64,000 nt of DNA from Chryseobacterium sp. (GTDB lineage: Bacteria; Bacteroidota; Bacteroidia; Flavobacteriales; Weeksellaceae): assembly GCF_019236175.1 (NCBI RefSeq), contig NZ_JAFAJM010000016.1, positions 26,638 to 90,637 on the forward strand, written 5' to 3'. A program made the position numbers and the translations under genes. Positions 54,032-62,711 of this stretch are shown piece after piece; within the stretch, counting starts at the first letter, position 1; every line of letters starts with the position of its first letter. A model generated the notes under the pieces. It did not search any database. It had not been told where the DNA came from and saw only the letters and a list, made by a program, of their open reading frames with translations.

Positions 54032-55066
54032 ATGAATACCGAAAATCAAGTTTTAGGACTTATTAAATTAAGTGATTATATAAAAGCGTTTTTATCTAAA
54101 AAAACAGAAGATTATAATGAAGATGATGCTGATTTTGGATTATTATTAAAAAAATCCGAAATAGAGAATCCGTGGTTTACCGTTGATAATCAGAAATTTG
54201 CTTTACAGCAGTGGGCAGATCTCCTTACTGAAGAAAACATCAAGAACTGGCTTAAAAATTATTCAGTCTCTGCAATTTCGAAAAAAGTAGGACTTATTCT
54301 GGCAGGAAATATTCCTTTGGTAGGATTTCACGATGTGATTTCTGTAGTGCTAAGCAATCATATTCCATTGATTAAATTATCTTCAAAAGATAAGTATATG
54401 ATTCCTTTTTTATTAAAAAAATGGAAAGAATTTTCAGACGGTCAGGTACCGTTTGAGTTGGTGGAAAGATTGGAGAATTTTGATGCGGTCATTGCTACAG
54501 GAAGTAATAATACTGCGAGATATCTTGAATATTATTTTAAAAATCATTTAAGCATTATCCGTAAAAACAGGACTTCCGTTGCAGTCCTGAAGGGAAATGA
54601 AACTCCTGAAGAACTTCAGCTTTTAGCAAAAGATATTTTCCAGTATTTCGGACTGGGATGCCGAAATGTAACACGTGTTTTTATTCCTCAGGATTTTGTT
54701 ATTGACAGATTATTTGAAAGTTTTATAGACTTCCGGGATATTATTAATCATCATAAATATGCTAATAATTATGACTATAACAGAGCGGTTTATCTTTTAA
54801 ATCAGGAAAAGTTCTGGGATAATAATTTTGTGATGCTGAAAGAGGATGATAAATTATTCAGCCCGCTTTCAGTGATCAATTTCAGCAGGTATGATAGCCT
54901 TGAAGAAGTTAAAGACTTTATCACTGAGAATGAAGAAAATATCCAGTGCGTGGTCGCTAAAAAAGACCTGGGATTGGTTTCTGTCGAATTTGGAGAGGCT
55001 CAGAATCCGGGTCTCGATACGTATGCCGATAATGTAGATACGATGAAATTTCTTGAGGGGGTTTAA
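54032..55066 (+). CDS. LuxC-like acyl-CoA reductase family protein
   Basis: The 344-residue protein has GLILAGNIPLVGFHD near residue 90 and KLSSKDKYMIPFLL, ATGSNNTARYLEYYF, RKNRTSVAVLKG, and FGLGCRNVTRVF with the candidate thioester Cys near residue 210. This is the aldehyde-dehydrogenase-like LuxC family, which reduces acyl groups. The true substrate in Flavobacteriia is unknown. The divergent ferredoxin neighbour is conserved in related genomes as I recall. Confidence 0.85.
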   Translation: MNTENQVLGLIKLSDYIKAFLSKKTEDYNEDDADFGLLLKKSEIENPWFTVDNQKFALQQWADLLTEENIKNWLKNYSVSAISKKVGLILAGNIPLVGFHDVISVVLSNHIPLIKLSSKDKYMIPFLLKKWKEFSDGQVPFELVERLENFDAVIATGSNNTARYLEYYFKNHLSIIRKNRTSVAVLKGNETPEELQLLAKDIFQYFGLGCRNVTRVFIPQDFVIDRLFESFIDFRDIINHHKYANNYDYNRAVYLLNQEKFWDNNFVMLKEDDKLFSPLSVINFSRYDSLEEVKDFITENEENIQCVVAKKDLGLVSVEFGEAQNPGLDTYADNVDTMKFLEGV

Positions 55067-55211
55067 TGAGAACCCAAAATTGTTTTTTGATGTTCTTAAA
55101 GAGCTGATTACATTATGTTTTATAAAGAGCAGAATGCTTTTTATTTTATATTTCAAATGTTGATTGTTGAATTCTTTGTATATTCAGCAATTAATTTACT
55201 GAATCAATTAT

Positions 55212-55706
55212 ATGAAAAAAGTAATTCTTGTATTGGCTGTTTTTGTTATTCAGCTTGGATTTTCACAAAAAGTAACAAGTCTGAAGGTTGAAAAAAGCGA
55301 GAATAAAGAGGTAGCTGCAGAACTGGACAAAGATAAAATAAGCCTGTATAACGGGAGTTTTTTCAAATTCATTGCCGCTTTAAAAGTCTCTGATAAAAAA
55401 ACAATGGAAAGTTTACTTTCACCCAAGGCAAAAGAGGTAGTGACGGATGTTGTCTATAAAAAACTTTCTGAGGATATCGACTTCAGTAAATCCCTTGAAG
55501 TTTTCAAGTCCGGATACAAATCTACTATGGACGGAAAGACCTATCCTATGATCCAGTACAGGTATTCAGGTGATATTTCTTCGGATCCGGAAAATATTGT
55601 TACTGCCGTATTTGAAAATGACGGGAAGATTCTGGGGATAAAACCCAAAAGAAAACAGGCTGTAAATAATACTGTGCCTAAAAAAGATGTAAAAAAGAAA
55701 GAGTAA
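55212..55706 (+). CDS. Exported protein of unknown function
   Basis: The 164-residue protein has a signal peptide (MKKVILVLAVFVIQLGFSQ) and a short alpha/beta domain (FFKFIAALKVSDKKTMESLL, ending MIQYRYSGDI), then a Lys-rich tail. It resembles the 43.9 kb exported protein in outline. No known motif. Confidence 0.72.
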   Translation: MKKVILVLAVFVIQLGFSQKVTSLKVEKSENKEVAAELDKDKISLYNGSFFKFIAALKVSDKKTMESLLSPKAKEVVTDVVYKKLSEDIDFSKSLEVFKSGYKSTMDGKTYPMIQYRYSGDISSDPENIVTAVFENDGKILGIKPKRKQAVNNTVPKKDVKKKE

Positions 55707-55735
55707 AAAATGAAAATAATAAAAAAATATAAATA

Positions 55736-56425
55736 ATGAAAACAAACATTTTAGTGGCTCAGTCTTCGGAAATGGAGCGGGCTGATTTTTACAAGAAAAC
55801 CTATTTGCATGTTGCTTTATCCATTCTTGCATTTATCGGGGTAGAAACGATTCTGTTAAAAACGGTTCCGCCACAGGTTATTGCCATGATGTTCGGACAA
55901 AGGTATACATGGTTATTAATTATCGGGGTATTCTGGCTGGCTTCCATTTTAGCTTCCAAATGGTCGCTTTCACAAAGTAAATCTACTCAATATCTGGGCT
56001 TAGGTTTTTATATTCTGCTGGAAGCCATTATTTTTATGCCTTTAATGTTCATTGCCGTGAATATGACGGGTGGGGGTAATGTGATTTTCCAGGCTGCTAC
56101 TTTAACGGTAGCTATGTTTGCCGGAATTTCAGCGGTAGCCTTTACTTCCAAAAGAGATTTTTCTTTTCTAAGAAATATCATCATTATCGGTGGTTTTATT
56201 TCTATCGGATTGATTGTGGGCGGAATGATCTTTGGATTTAACCTGGGTCTTTGGTTCTCAGTCGGAATGGTTATATTAGCCTCTGCATCCATTTTGTATC
56301 AGACCAGCAAATTAAAAGATGCATACGGTACTGAACAGTATGTAGGAGCGGCATTGCAGCTTTTCGCATCTATTATGCTTTTATTCTGGTATATCTTAAG
56401 TATTCTGATGAACAGAAGAAACTGA
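55736..56425 (+). CDS. Bax-inhibitor-1/YccA family membrane protein
   Basis: The 229-residue protein has seven hydrophobic segments and the BI-1 pattern: FYKKTYLHVALSILAFIGVE near the start, LEAIIFMPLMF, ATLTVAMFAGISAVAFTSKR and the C-terminal AALQLFASIMLLFWYILSI. Members are inner-membrane channels or regulators of membrane-protein quality control. It follows the exported protein gene by 29 bp. Confidence 0.92.
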   Translation: MKTNILVAQSSEMERADFYKKTYLHVALSILAFIGVETILLKTVPPQVIAMMFGQRYTWLLIIGVFWLASILASKWSLSQSKSTQYLGLGFYILLEAIIFMPLMFIAVNMTGGGNVIFQAATLTVAMFAGISAVAFTSKRDFSFLRNIIIIGGFISIGLIVGGMIFGFNLGLWFSVGMVILASASILYQTSKLKDAYGTEQYVGAALQLFASIMLLFWYILSILMNRRN

Positions 56426-56454
56426 TAAAAACAGATTATATTCAATATAAAATT

Positions 56455-56487
56455 AAATCCTGATAGAGTAGTATCAGGATTTTTTAT
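56455..56487 (+). terminator. Terminator of the BI-1 gene
   Basis: aatcctgata (56456-56465) pairs with tatcaggatt (56472-56481), followed by T residues. Confidence 0.85.
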
Positions 56488-56535
56488 TGTTTTGTTCAGT
56501 TGTCTTTTTAGTAATGGTTATCGGTTGTTAAATAT

Positions 56536-56570
56536 AAAAAAAACACCCTATAACAATTAGAGTGTTTTTT
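56536..56570 (-). terminator. Terminator of the prx-trx cluster
   Basis: On the - strand cactct pairs with agggtg (one G-U), flanked by six A and followed by a T-run (56536-56543). It ends the gene cluster at 56598. Confidence 0.8.
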
Positions 56571-56597
56571 TAACAAATTATACGGTGTATAAGCGTT

Positions 56598-56846
56598 TTA
56601 TTTATCGATTGATCCTAAGACCTTTTGCGCAAAAGAGTTTAATGCGTCTTTCTCGCTCATTCCATTCTGAACGTTTCCGTGAACTTCAAGAGCACCGCAT
56701 ATATTGGTAATTAATTCTCCTGCTACATTAAGATCTTCTTCACTTGTTCCTCTGAATTCACAAAAGCTTTCTAAAACTTCCAGCGTTTTTTCAAGGTTTT
56801 CAGGAGTCTGATTCTGATAGAATTGTCTGATGATAGGTAATTTCAT
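56598..56846 (-). CDS. DUF6952-like small protein
   Basis: The 82-residue protein (MKLPIIRQFYQNQTPENLEK, then CEFRGTSEEDLNVAGELITN) is all-helical without membrane segments and resembles the DUF6952 family I associate with Flavobacteriia. Its start codon shares a base with the thioredoxin stop, so it is translationally coupled to a redox protein; a helper role is inference. Confidence 0.75.
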   Translation of the reverse strand: MKLPIIRQFYQNQTPENLEKTLEVLESFCEFRGTSEEDLNVAGELITNICGALEVHGNVQNGMSEKDALNSFAQKVLGSIDK

Positions 56847-57154
56847 TATTGTAATTCGTTAAAAAGGTTGATTAAACTTTCTGCCTGGTTAGACTGAACC
56901 TGATTCACCAATTCACCATTTTTAAAAATGGCGAAAGTAGGTAAGTTGTCTACTTTTGCTAGTTTTCTGCTTTCAGGAAGTTTTTCTGCATCTACATATA
57001 AAAATGGAATAGATTCATTTTCTGAAGCTAATTTTTTGAATTTCGGCTTCATAATTCTGCAGTTTCCACACCAGGTTGCCCCGTATTGAACGACTACTTT
57101 TTCATTGTCATTTACTATATTCTGTAATGTATCTTCGGTTAATTCTGTGTACAT
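56846..57154 (-). CDS. Thioredoxin-like protein
   Basis: The 102-residue thioredoxin fold has active site WCGNC (Cys29, Cys32) rather than WCGPC, and the cis-Pro in NLPTFAIF. It lies between the peroxiredoxin and the DUF6952-like gene, so reduction of that peroxiredoxin is likely. Confidence 0.93.
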   Translation of the reverse strand: MYTELTEDTLQNIVNDNEKVVVQYGATWCGNCRIMKPKFKKLASENESIPFLYVDAEKLPESRKLAKVDNLPTFAIFKNGELVNQVQSNQAESLINLFNELQ

Positions 57155-57189
57155 AGTGTTGTATTATTTTGGGTAAGTAATTGGATGAT

Positions 57190-57208
57190 CGGGTCATCAG
57201 ATGACCCG
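57190..57208. repeat. Perfect 8-bp hairpin upstream of the thioredoxin gene
   Basis: cgggtcat (57190-57197) and atgacccg (57201-57208) surround a 3-nt loop. It is GC-rich with no T-run, 36 bp before the thioredoxin start; it could be an mRNA stability or regulatory hairpin. Confidence 0.55.
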
Positions 57209-57242
57209 GTTTAAGCAGATGGAGAAACCTGCCTAAATAAAG

Positions 57243-57299
57243 AATGAGATAATTTGAAATAGGTGCCGAGATTCAGAAGCATTTTCAAATTATCTCATT
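57243..57299. repeat. 17-bp perfect inverted repeat between peroxiredoxin and thioredoxin
   Basis: aatgagataatttgaaa (57243-57259) and tttcaaattatctcatt (57283-57299) are perfect reverse complements. The loop contains ataggtgccg, the motif seen at 32060-32069 in another element. It lies between co-oriented genes. Confidence 0.8.
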
Positions 57300-57316
57300 T
57301 CATATTTTTAGAAATA

Positions 57317-57949
57317 TTAGTTCTTCGCTAAGTATTCTGCTGTAGAAGTTCTGTCAGCTTTCATAGCATCTTTACCTTCTTCCCAGTTTGCAGGACATAC
57401 TTCACCGTGCTTCTGAACGTGTGTATAAGCGTCGATTAATCTTAAGAATTCTTTTACGTTTCTTCCAAGAGGCATATCGTTTACCGCTTCGTGGAAAATT
57501 TTTCCTGTTTCGTCGATAAGATAAGTTGCTCTGTAAGTTACGTTAGAACCTGTGAACGTTTCGTTTCCTTCTTCATCGTATTCGAAATCCTGGTCAACGA
57601 TACCTAAAGTGTTCGCTAATTGTCTGTGAGTATCAGCTAAAAGCGGGTAAGTAACACCTTCAATACCTCCGTTATCTTTCGGTGTGTTTAGCCAAGCGAA
57701 GTGTACTTCGTTTGTATCACAAGATGCTCCGATTACTTTAGTGTTTCTTTTTTCGAACTCACCTAAAGCTTCCTGGAAAGCATGAAGTTCAGTAGGGCAA
57801 ACGAAAGTGAAATCTTTCGGGTACCAGAATAAAAGAACTTTTTGTTGGTTGTTTACTGCTTCATCAAGGATGTTGATTCTTAAATCGTCACCCATTTCAG
57901 ACATTGCATCAATTGTTAAATTTGGGAATTTTTTTCCTACTAAAGACAT
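57317..57949 (-). CDS. AhpC-type 2-Cys peroxiredoxin
   Basis: The 210-residue protein has peroxidatic motif FTFVCPTELHAFQ (Cys51) and a resolving Cys in GEVCPANWEEG (Cys185), so it is a typical 2-Cys peroxiredoxin that reduces hydrogen peroxide and organic peroxides. Codon use is strongly regular, suggesting high expression. A strong promoter lies upstream, and a thioredoxin gene lies downstream. Confidence 0.96.
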   Translation of the reverse strand: MSLVGKKFPNLTIDAMSEMGDDLRINILDEAVNNQQKVLLFWYPKDFTFVCPTELHAFQEALGEFEKRNTKVIGASCDTNEVHFAWLNTPKDNGGIEGVTYPLLADTHRQLANTLGIVDQDFEYDEEGNETFTGSNVTYRATYLIDETGKIFHEAVNDMPLGRNVKEFLRLIDAYTHVQKHGEVCPANWEEGKDAMKADRTSTAEYLAKN

Positions 57950-57981
57950 AATTTTCTGTTTTTATATTTAATTTTCTTATG

Positions 57982-58012
57982 CAAATATAGAGAAGATTTA
58001 TCTATCGAACAA
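57982..58012 (-). promoter_or_regulatory. Promoter of the peroxiredoxin gene
   Basis: On the - strand TTG (58010-58012) is followed after 20 nt by TATATTTG (57982-57989), a full match to the Bacteroidota promoter consensus, 32 bp before the start codon. Confidence 0.75.
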
Positions 58013-58062
58013 CTTATTTTCGATAAATAAAATCTATAATTGTTTTTGATTCCTTACTCAAT

Positions 58063-58090
58063 AAAAAAGCCCTGAATCCAGGGCTTTTTG
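58063..58090. terminator. Terminator of the M16 peptidase operon
   Basis: aaaaagccctg (58064-58074) pairs with cagggcttttt (58079-58089) around a 4-nt loop, with T-runs on both strands; read leftward it closes the M16 gene. Confidence 0.9.
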
Positions 58091-58096
58091 TTTATT

Positions 58097-61036
58097 TTAA
58101 TAACCAAATATTTCAGTTAAGTTAAGCTTTTTTACTTCACCTAATGGTTGCATATCTGCTTCTTTTACTTTGTCCTGAGAAGCGACGAGGCAGTAGGTAT
58201 AGCTCTTATTTTTCATCTCACGGTCATGGAATATATTAATGTCTGAGAAGGATAGTTTTGGAGCCTGTTCGTAGACATTTTTCCTGATATCAAAGTCGTT
58301 TCCGAGCTTTTGAGATTTCAGATAAGAGAAAATAATCCCATCCTGGGTGATTCTTTCAGCGGCAATAGATTTTTTCAATCCGCTTTTTGCTGTTTCAAAC
58401 AGTTGTTCTGATTTTGGAAGTGTGGTCAGAAGCTCGTTCATCGCAGTGGTAGATTCATTGAATTTATCTGCCTGAGTTCCTACATAGGCCATAACCATAT
58501 CTTTATCCGTTTTCTTGCTTGGAAGCGAGAAATAAGAATAGGTAGAGTAGGCCAATGCTTTAGACTCTCTGATGGTCTGAAATACAATTGAACCCATTCC
58601 GCCTCCGAAATAGTTGTTAAATAAGCTTACCGTAGGGGTGATGGATGAGTTGTACTGATCAGCGTTTCTTACCCAGAAAACTTCTGCCTGTACCATATCA
58701 TAATGAGCGAACAATACTTTATTTTTATCCGTTGGAATCTGAACAAAAGTTTTAGATTTCGGAAGTTCTTTTAAAGCAGCAGGAAGCTTATGTACGGGAT
58801 TCAGGGAAGCAACGACTTCATTTCCTGATTTTGGTCCGTAGTAAAGTACTTTATGCTTGAAATTAAACAAATCGTGCAGGATGCTGATCAGGTCTTCGGC
58901 TTTCAAAGCATCCAGTTCAGCATCACTCAATACATTATTAAAAGGATTCTGGGCTCCGTATTGTGCATAGCTTCTAAGGCCTGCCATGATTACTGCTTTA
59001 TTCTGTTTGGCATTGGCTCTCGCTTTCTTCAGTCTTGTCTTGTAGGCATCAAGTGCAGCCTGATCAGCCTGACAATTTTTGATAAGATCTTCAAATAGAG
59101 CGGCCGTTTTATCAAAGTTTTCATTCAGACCTTCCAGAGATACATAGGTCTCTTCATTGCCTGCGGTCACATTAAAACTGGAGGCAAGTTTGTAAAACTC
59201 TTTACTGATGGCTTCAGAAGATTTATTTTTTGTACCCAGATATTGAAGGTATTCTGCGGCCAGTGGAAGGATTTTGTTGTTCCACTTTCCGGAATCAAAG
59301 TGATAATACATTCTGAATAGGGCATTATCCGTATTTTTTACAGAAAGGACATCAATACTGCCTAATTTATTTTTAGCAATATCTTTATCATAGTTCAGCC
59401 ATACCGGAGCAATCGCATTTTCAGGCATTGCATCAACTTTCTTAAGGAAGGGAGACTGGTCTTCTCTGTTTACAGAAACAGGAGTAATGGTAGGCTTGTC
59501 TACTTTTACAATGCTTTTATCTTCACCTTTTCTCTTATAAACAGCCACATAGTTATTATTCTGAAGGTATTTTGAAGCGAAATCCATAATATCCTTTTTG
59601 GTGAGATGGGAGATCTCGTCTACATATTCTAAATTCGCTTTATGATCTACATCAGAAGTGAATTCATCCATCAGTATACCTGCTCTGGACGAGTATTTTT
59701 CATCTTTCTGAATAATGTTTTTCTTTTCGTTGTTAACGATTGATTGGATCAGATCATCAGAGAACTCTCCTTTTCTTAATTTATCGATTTCCTGAAGCAA
59801 TAAATTCTTGACTTCATCCAGAGACTGGCCTTCAGTAGGTTTTCCCTGTATCAGCAAAACAGAATAGTCTTTTAAAGCATAAGGAAACGCTTCTGCTCCC
59901 AATAATTTTTGTTTTTTAACCAAGTCCAGGTCAATTAATCCGGCCTGTCCGTTAGTAAGCATATTTCCTACAAGATTTAATAATCTCGCATCTTTGGTAG
60001 AGGCTCCCGGAAATCTGAAACCAAGCATTACACTCTCAGGATTGGGGCCCAGAACTTCCTTAACAACGGGTGCTGTAATAGGTTTCTCCTGTCCGACTTT
60101 ATATTCCGGAACAGGTTTGGTTTTCATATAAGAGAATGCCTTATCGATTTTAGCAATGACTTCATCCGGATTAAAGTCTCCGGACATGATGATTCCCATA
60201 TTATTAGGAACATAGTAATTGTTATAATATGCTCTGATGGCTTCAAGAGAAGGGTTTTTCAAATGTTCGATAGTTCCTATCGTTGTCTGTTTTCCGTAAT
60301 TGTTGTTAGGGAAAAGACTGGCAAACATGGTGTCGAAAACTTTGTCACCATCATCATCCAGTGTTCTGTTTTTCTCTTCATATACCGCCTCGAGTTCTGT
60401 ATGGAAAAGCCTAAGGATTGGTTGTCTGAATCTTTCAGCCTGTACAGCAAGGAATTTGTCAATAACATTGGCCGGAATATCTTCTGTATATACGGTCTGC
60501 TCGAAAGAAGTGAATGCATTGGATCCGTCTGCACCCATTCCTGCCATCATTTTGTCATATTCGTTAGCAATGGCATATTTGGCAGCTTCGCCTGAAACCC
60601 TGTCTATTTCTTTGTAGATCTCTTTTCTCTGAGCTTCATCTTTGGTTTTGTTGTATTTTTCATACAAGGCATCAATCTGGTCCAGAAGAGGTTTTTCCTT
60701 ACTCCAGTCTTTTGATCCAAACTGATCCGTCCCTTTGAAAAGCATATGTTCCAGATAATGGGCAAGACCTGTATGATCTGCAGGGTCTGTTTTACTTCCG
60801 GCTTTGGTGGCTATATAAGTCTGAATTCTAGGCTCCTTGTTGGTAGGGCTCAGAATGACAGTTAAGCCGTTTTTCAACGTATAATATCTTGCAGCAGTAG
60901 GATCATTGGTTACATATTTGTAGGGGTAGCCGTTTGATTTTGCTTCTTTCCACTGAAAATCCTGCCCGTAAGCATAGCCTGCAAAACTTGCTGCAGCAAT
61001 ACTGGTGGCGATTGTTAATTTTTTAAACAGATTCAT
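58097..61036 (-). CDS. Exported M16-family metallopeptidase (two-half pitrilysin type)
   Basis: The 979-residue protein has a signal peptide (MNLFKKLTIATSIAAASFAG) and an N-terminal M16 half with the inverted zinc motif HYLEH (His93, Glu96, His97) and the distal Glu in LEAVYEEKNRTLDDD; the C-terminal half is the inactive M16 partner domain. Such enzymes degrade peptides in a closed chamber. A 21-bp gap separates it from the aminotransferase gene upstream, so they share a transcript. Confidence 0.94.
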   Translation of the reverse strand: MNLFKKLTIATSIAAASFAGYAYGQDFQWKEAKSNGYPYKYVTNDPTAARYYTLKNGLTVILSPTNKEPRIQTYIATKAGSKTDPADHTGLAHYLEHMLFKGTDQFGSKDWSKEKPLLDQIDALYEKYNKTKDEAQRKEIYKEIDRVSGEAAKYAIANEYDKMMAGMGADGSNAFTSFEQTVYTEDIPANVIDKFLAVQAERFRQPILRLFHTELEAVYEEKNRTLDDDGDKVFDTMFASLFPNNNYGKQTTIGTIEHLKNPSLEAIRAYYNNYYVPNNMGIIMSGDFNPDEVIAKIDKAFSYMKTKPVPEYKVGQEKPITAPVVKEVLGPNPESVMLGFRFPGASTKDARLLNLVGNMLTNGQAGLIDLDLVKKQKLLGAEAFPYALKDYSVLLIQGKPTEGQSLDEVKNLLLQEIDKLRKGEFSDDLIQSIVNNEKKNIIQKDEKYSSRAGILMDEFTSDVDHKANLEYVDEISHLTKKDIMDFASKYLQNNNYVAVYKRKGEDKSIVKVDKPTITPVSVNREDQSPFLKKVDAMPENAIAPVWLNYDKDIAKNKLGSIDVLSVKNTDNALFRMYYHFDSGKWNNKILPLAAEYLQYLGTKNKSSEAISKEFYKLASSFNVTAGNEETYVSLEGLNENFDKTAALFEDLIKNCQADQAALDAYKTRLKKARANAKQNKAVIMAGLRSYAQYGAQNPFNNVLSDAELDALKAEDLISILHDLFNFKHKVLYYGPKSGNEVVASLNPVHKLPAALKELPKSKTFVQIPTDKNKVLFAHYDMVQAEVFWVRNADQYNSSITPTVSLFNNYFGGGMGSIVFQTIRESKALAYSTYSYFSLPSKKTDKDMVMAYVGTQADKFNESTTAMNELLTTLPKSEQLFETAKSGLKKSIAAERITQDGIIFSYLKSQKLGNDFDIRKNVYEQAPKLSFSDINIFHDREMKNKSYTYCLVASQDKVKEADMQPLGEVKKLNLTEIFGY

Positions 61037-61057
61037 TTCTGGTGTATGTGGTGTTTA

Positions 61058-62251
61058 TTAATTGAACTGTTCCAATAGATTTTTGATTCTTTTCATAGCT
61101 TCTCTAAGATCTTCTTCAGAGGCAGCATATGAGAATCTGATACATTCAGGGCTTCCGAAAGAAAGTCCGCCTACACATCCTACATGAGCATTTTCAAGTA
61201 AGAACATGGCGAAATCATCAGAATTATTAATTTGAGTTCCATTTAAAGTTTTTCCGATATAATGGGAAATATCCGGGAAGAAATAGAAGGCTGCTTTAGG
61301 AAGCAGTACTTTGAACCCGGGAATCTCCTGAATCAGATCATACATAAGATCTCTTCTTTTTTTAAAGGCGTCGATCATGTATTTATATTCGGAAGGGTCT
61401 GTTTTTAAAGCTACAATAGAAGCTCTTTGTGCAACGGTATTGGCGCCGCTTGTCATTTGTCCCTGAACTTTTTCACAGGCTTTTGCCAGCCATTCCGGAC
61501 ATGCCGAATAGCCGATTCTCCAGCCAGTCATGGCAAATGCCTTAGACATTCCGTTGATAACGGCAGTCTGTTCATAGACTTCAGGAAACTGGGCAATAGA
61601 GCTTGTTTTGGTTTCATAATTGATGAATTCATAGATCTCATCTGAAATTACGGTTATCTGAGGGTATTTGGCAATTACTCTGGCCAGAGATTTCAGTTCG
61701 TCATAGGTATAATATCCGCCGGACGGATTGCACGGTGAGCTGAAAAGTACAGCTTTGGTTTTGTCTGTAATAGCTTCTTCCAGCTGTTCTGCCGTGATTT
61801 TAAAATCGGTGACATAAGAAGTAGGAAGCATAACGGAAACTCCGCCCATCATTTTTACCATTTCATCATAACTTACCCAGTAAGGAGCGGGAAGTAAAAC
61901 TTCATCACCATCATTAATAATGGCTGCCAAAACATTCAGGATAGCCTGTTTGGCACCATTGGATACACAGATCTGGGTAGGTTTGTATTCTAAGTGATTA
62001 TCTCTTTTTAATTTATACGCAATGGCTTCACGCAATTCCAGGAAGCCGGGAACAGGAGAGTAGTGACTGTAGTTTTGGTTAATGGCATCGAAAGCCGCTT
62101 GTTTGATATTATCCGGAACATCAAAATCCGGTTCACCAAGAGTTAAGCTGATAACGTCTATTCCGTTGGCTTTCATTTCTCTGGCTTTATTAGACATGAC
62201 GAAAGTCTGTGAGTAACCTAGTCTTTTTACTCTATCTGAAAGTTTGTCCAT
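61058..62251 (-). CDS. Aspartate/aromatic-type class I aminotransferase
   Basis: The 397-residue PLP enzyme has TLGEPDFDVPDNIKQAA, NGAKQAILNVL, SSPCNPSGGYY, and SKAFAMTGWRIGYSACPEWL with the PLP Lys. It is of the AspC (Ibeta) type used for aspartate and often aromatic keto acids. Length is normal. A -7 box lies 20 bp upstream, and the M16 peptidase follows in the operon. Confidence 0.93.
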   Translation of the reverse strand: MDKLSDRVKRLGYSQTFVMSNKAREMKANGIDVISLTLGEPDFDVPDNIKQAAFDAINQNYSHYSPVPGFLELREAIAYKLKRDNHLEYKPTQICVSNGAKQAILNVLAAIINDGDEVLLPAPYWVSYDEMVKMMGGVSVMLPTSYVTDFKITAEQLEEAITDKTKAVLFSSPCNPSGGYYTYDELKSLARVIAKYPQITVISDEIYEFINYETKTSSIAQFPEVYEQTAVINGMSKAFAMTGWRIGYSACPEWLAKACEKVQGQMTSGANTVAQRASIVALKTDPSEYKYMIDAFKKRRDLMYDLIQEIPGFKVLLPKAAFYFFPDISHYIGKTLNGTQINNSDDFAMFLLENAHVGCVGGLSFGSPECIRFSYAASEEDLREAMKRIKNLLEQFN

Positions 62252-62271
62252 TGTATTTTTTTGAATTGTAA

Positions 62272-62279
62272 CAAATATA
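62272..62279 (-). promoter_or_regulatory. Predicted -7 box of the aminotransferase-M16 operon
   Basis: TATATTTG on the - strand, 20 bp before the start codon; no TTG at ideal upstream spacing. Confidence 0.5.
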
Positions 62280-62711
62280 TAATAAAAACGTCTTGCCGGG
62301 AAATAAAAATAATCTCATTTTAAAGATTTTTATCAGGTTAAAATCCGATTTCTGGTGCTTTGAAAAGTGTTTTGTAGAATAAATTGCCTGTATAAAGTAG
62401 TCATCTTTCTACTTAAAATTTCATATGAGATGATGTAAGTTTGTTTGTAAAGACAGATGAAAAAAAAGAAATTATGTTTTCACTAAGTTTCTTGTATGCA
62501 TGTTCTTCATGCAGGGCTTTTTAAGCCTTAGGTCCACCGTGATTATCTCTATTTTAACCTGATCTCTTCAGGTATTCTAATTTCATAAAAAACGATATGA
62601 AAGTATTCTATTTTTCCGGATAGTCTTTATCCTGTCGTAAAAGCCCTATTAAAGGGGTATTTACCCTTTAAAGACAAAATATATTTATTTTTTAATTCAT
62701 ATAAAACACTA
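62280..62711. other. Gap with small dyads upstream of the surface-protein operon
   Basis: About 430 bp without a gene. Small dyads are acctga/tcaggt (62557-62573) and taaaggg/cccttta (62650-62670), the latter about 40 bp before the next start codon. They could form leader hairpins of the + strand operon. Confidence 0.4.

Noticed and set aside
60263..60617. Open frames of 85-110 codons on both strands inside the M16 peptidase
   Set aside because: They are shadows of a well-supported 979-residue gene.
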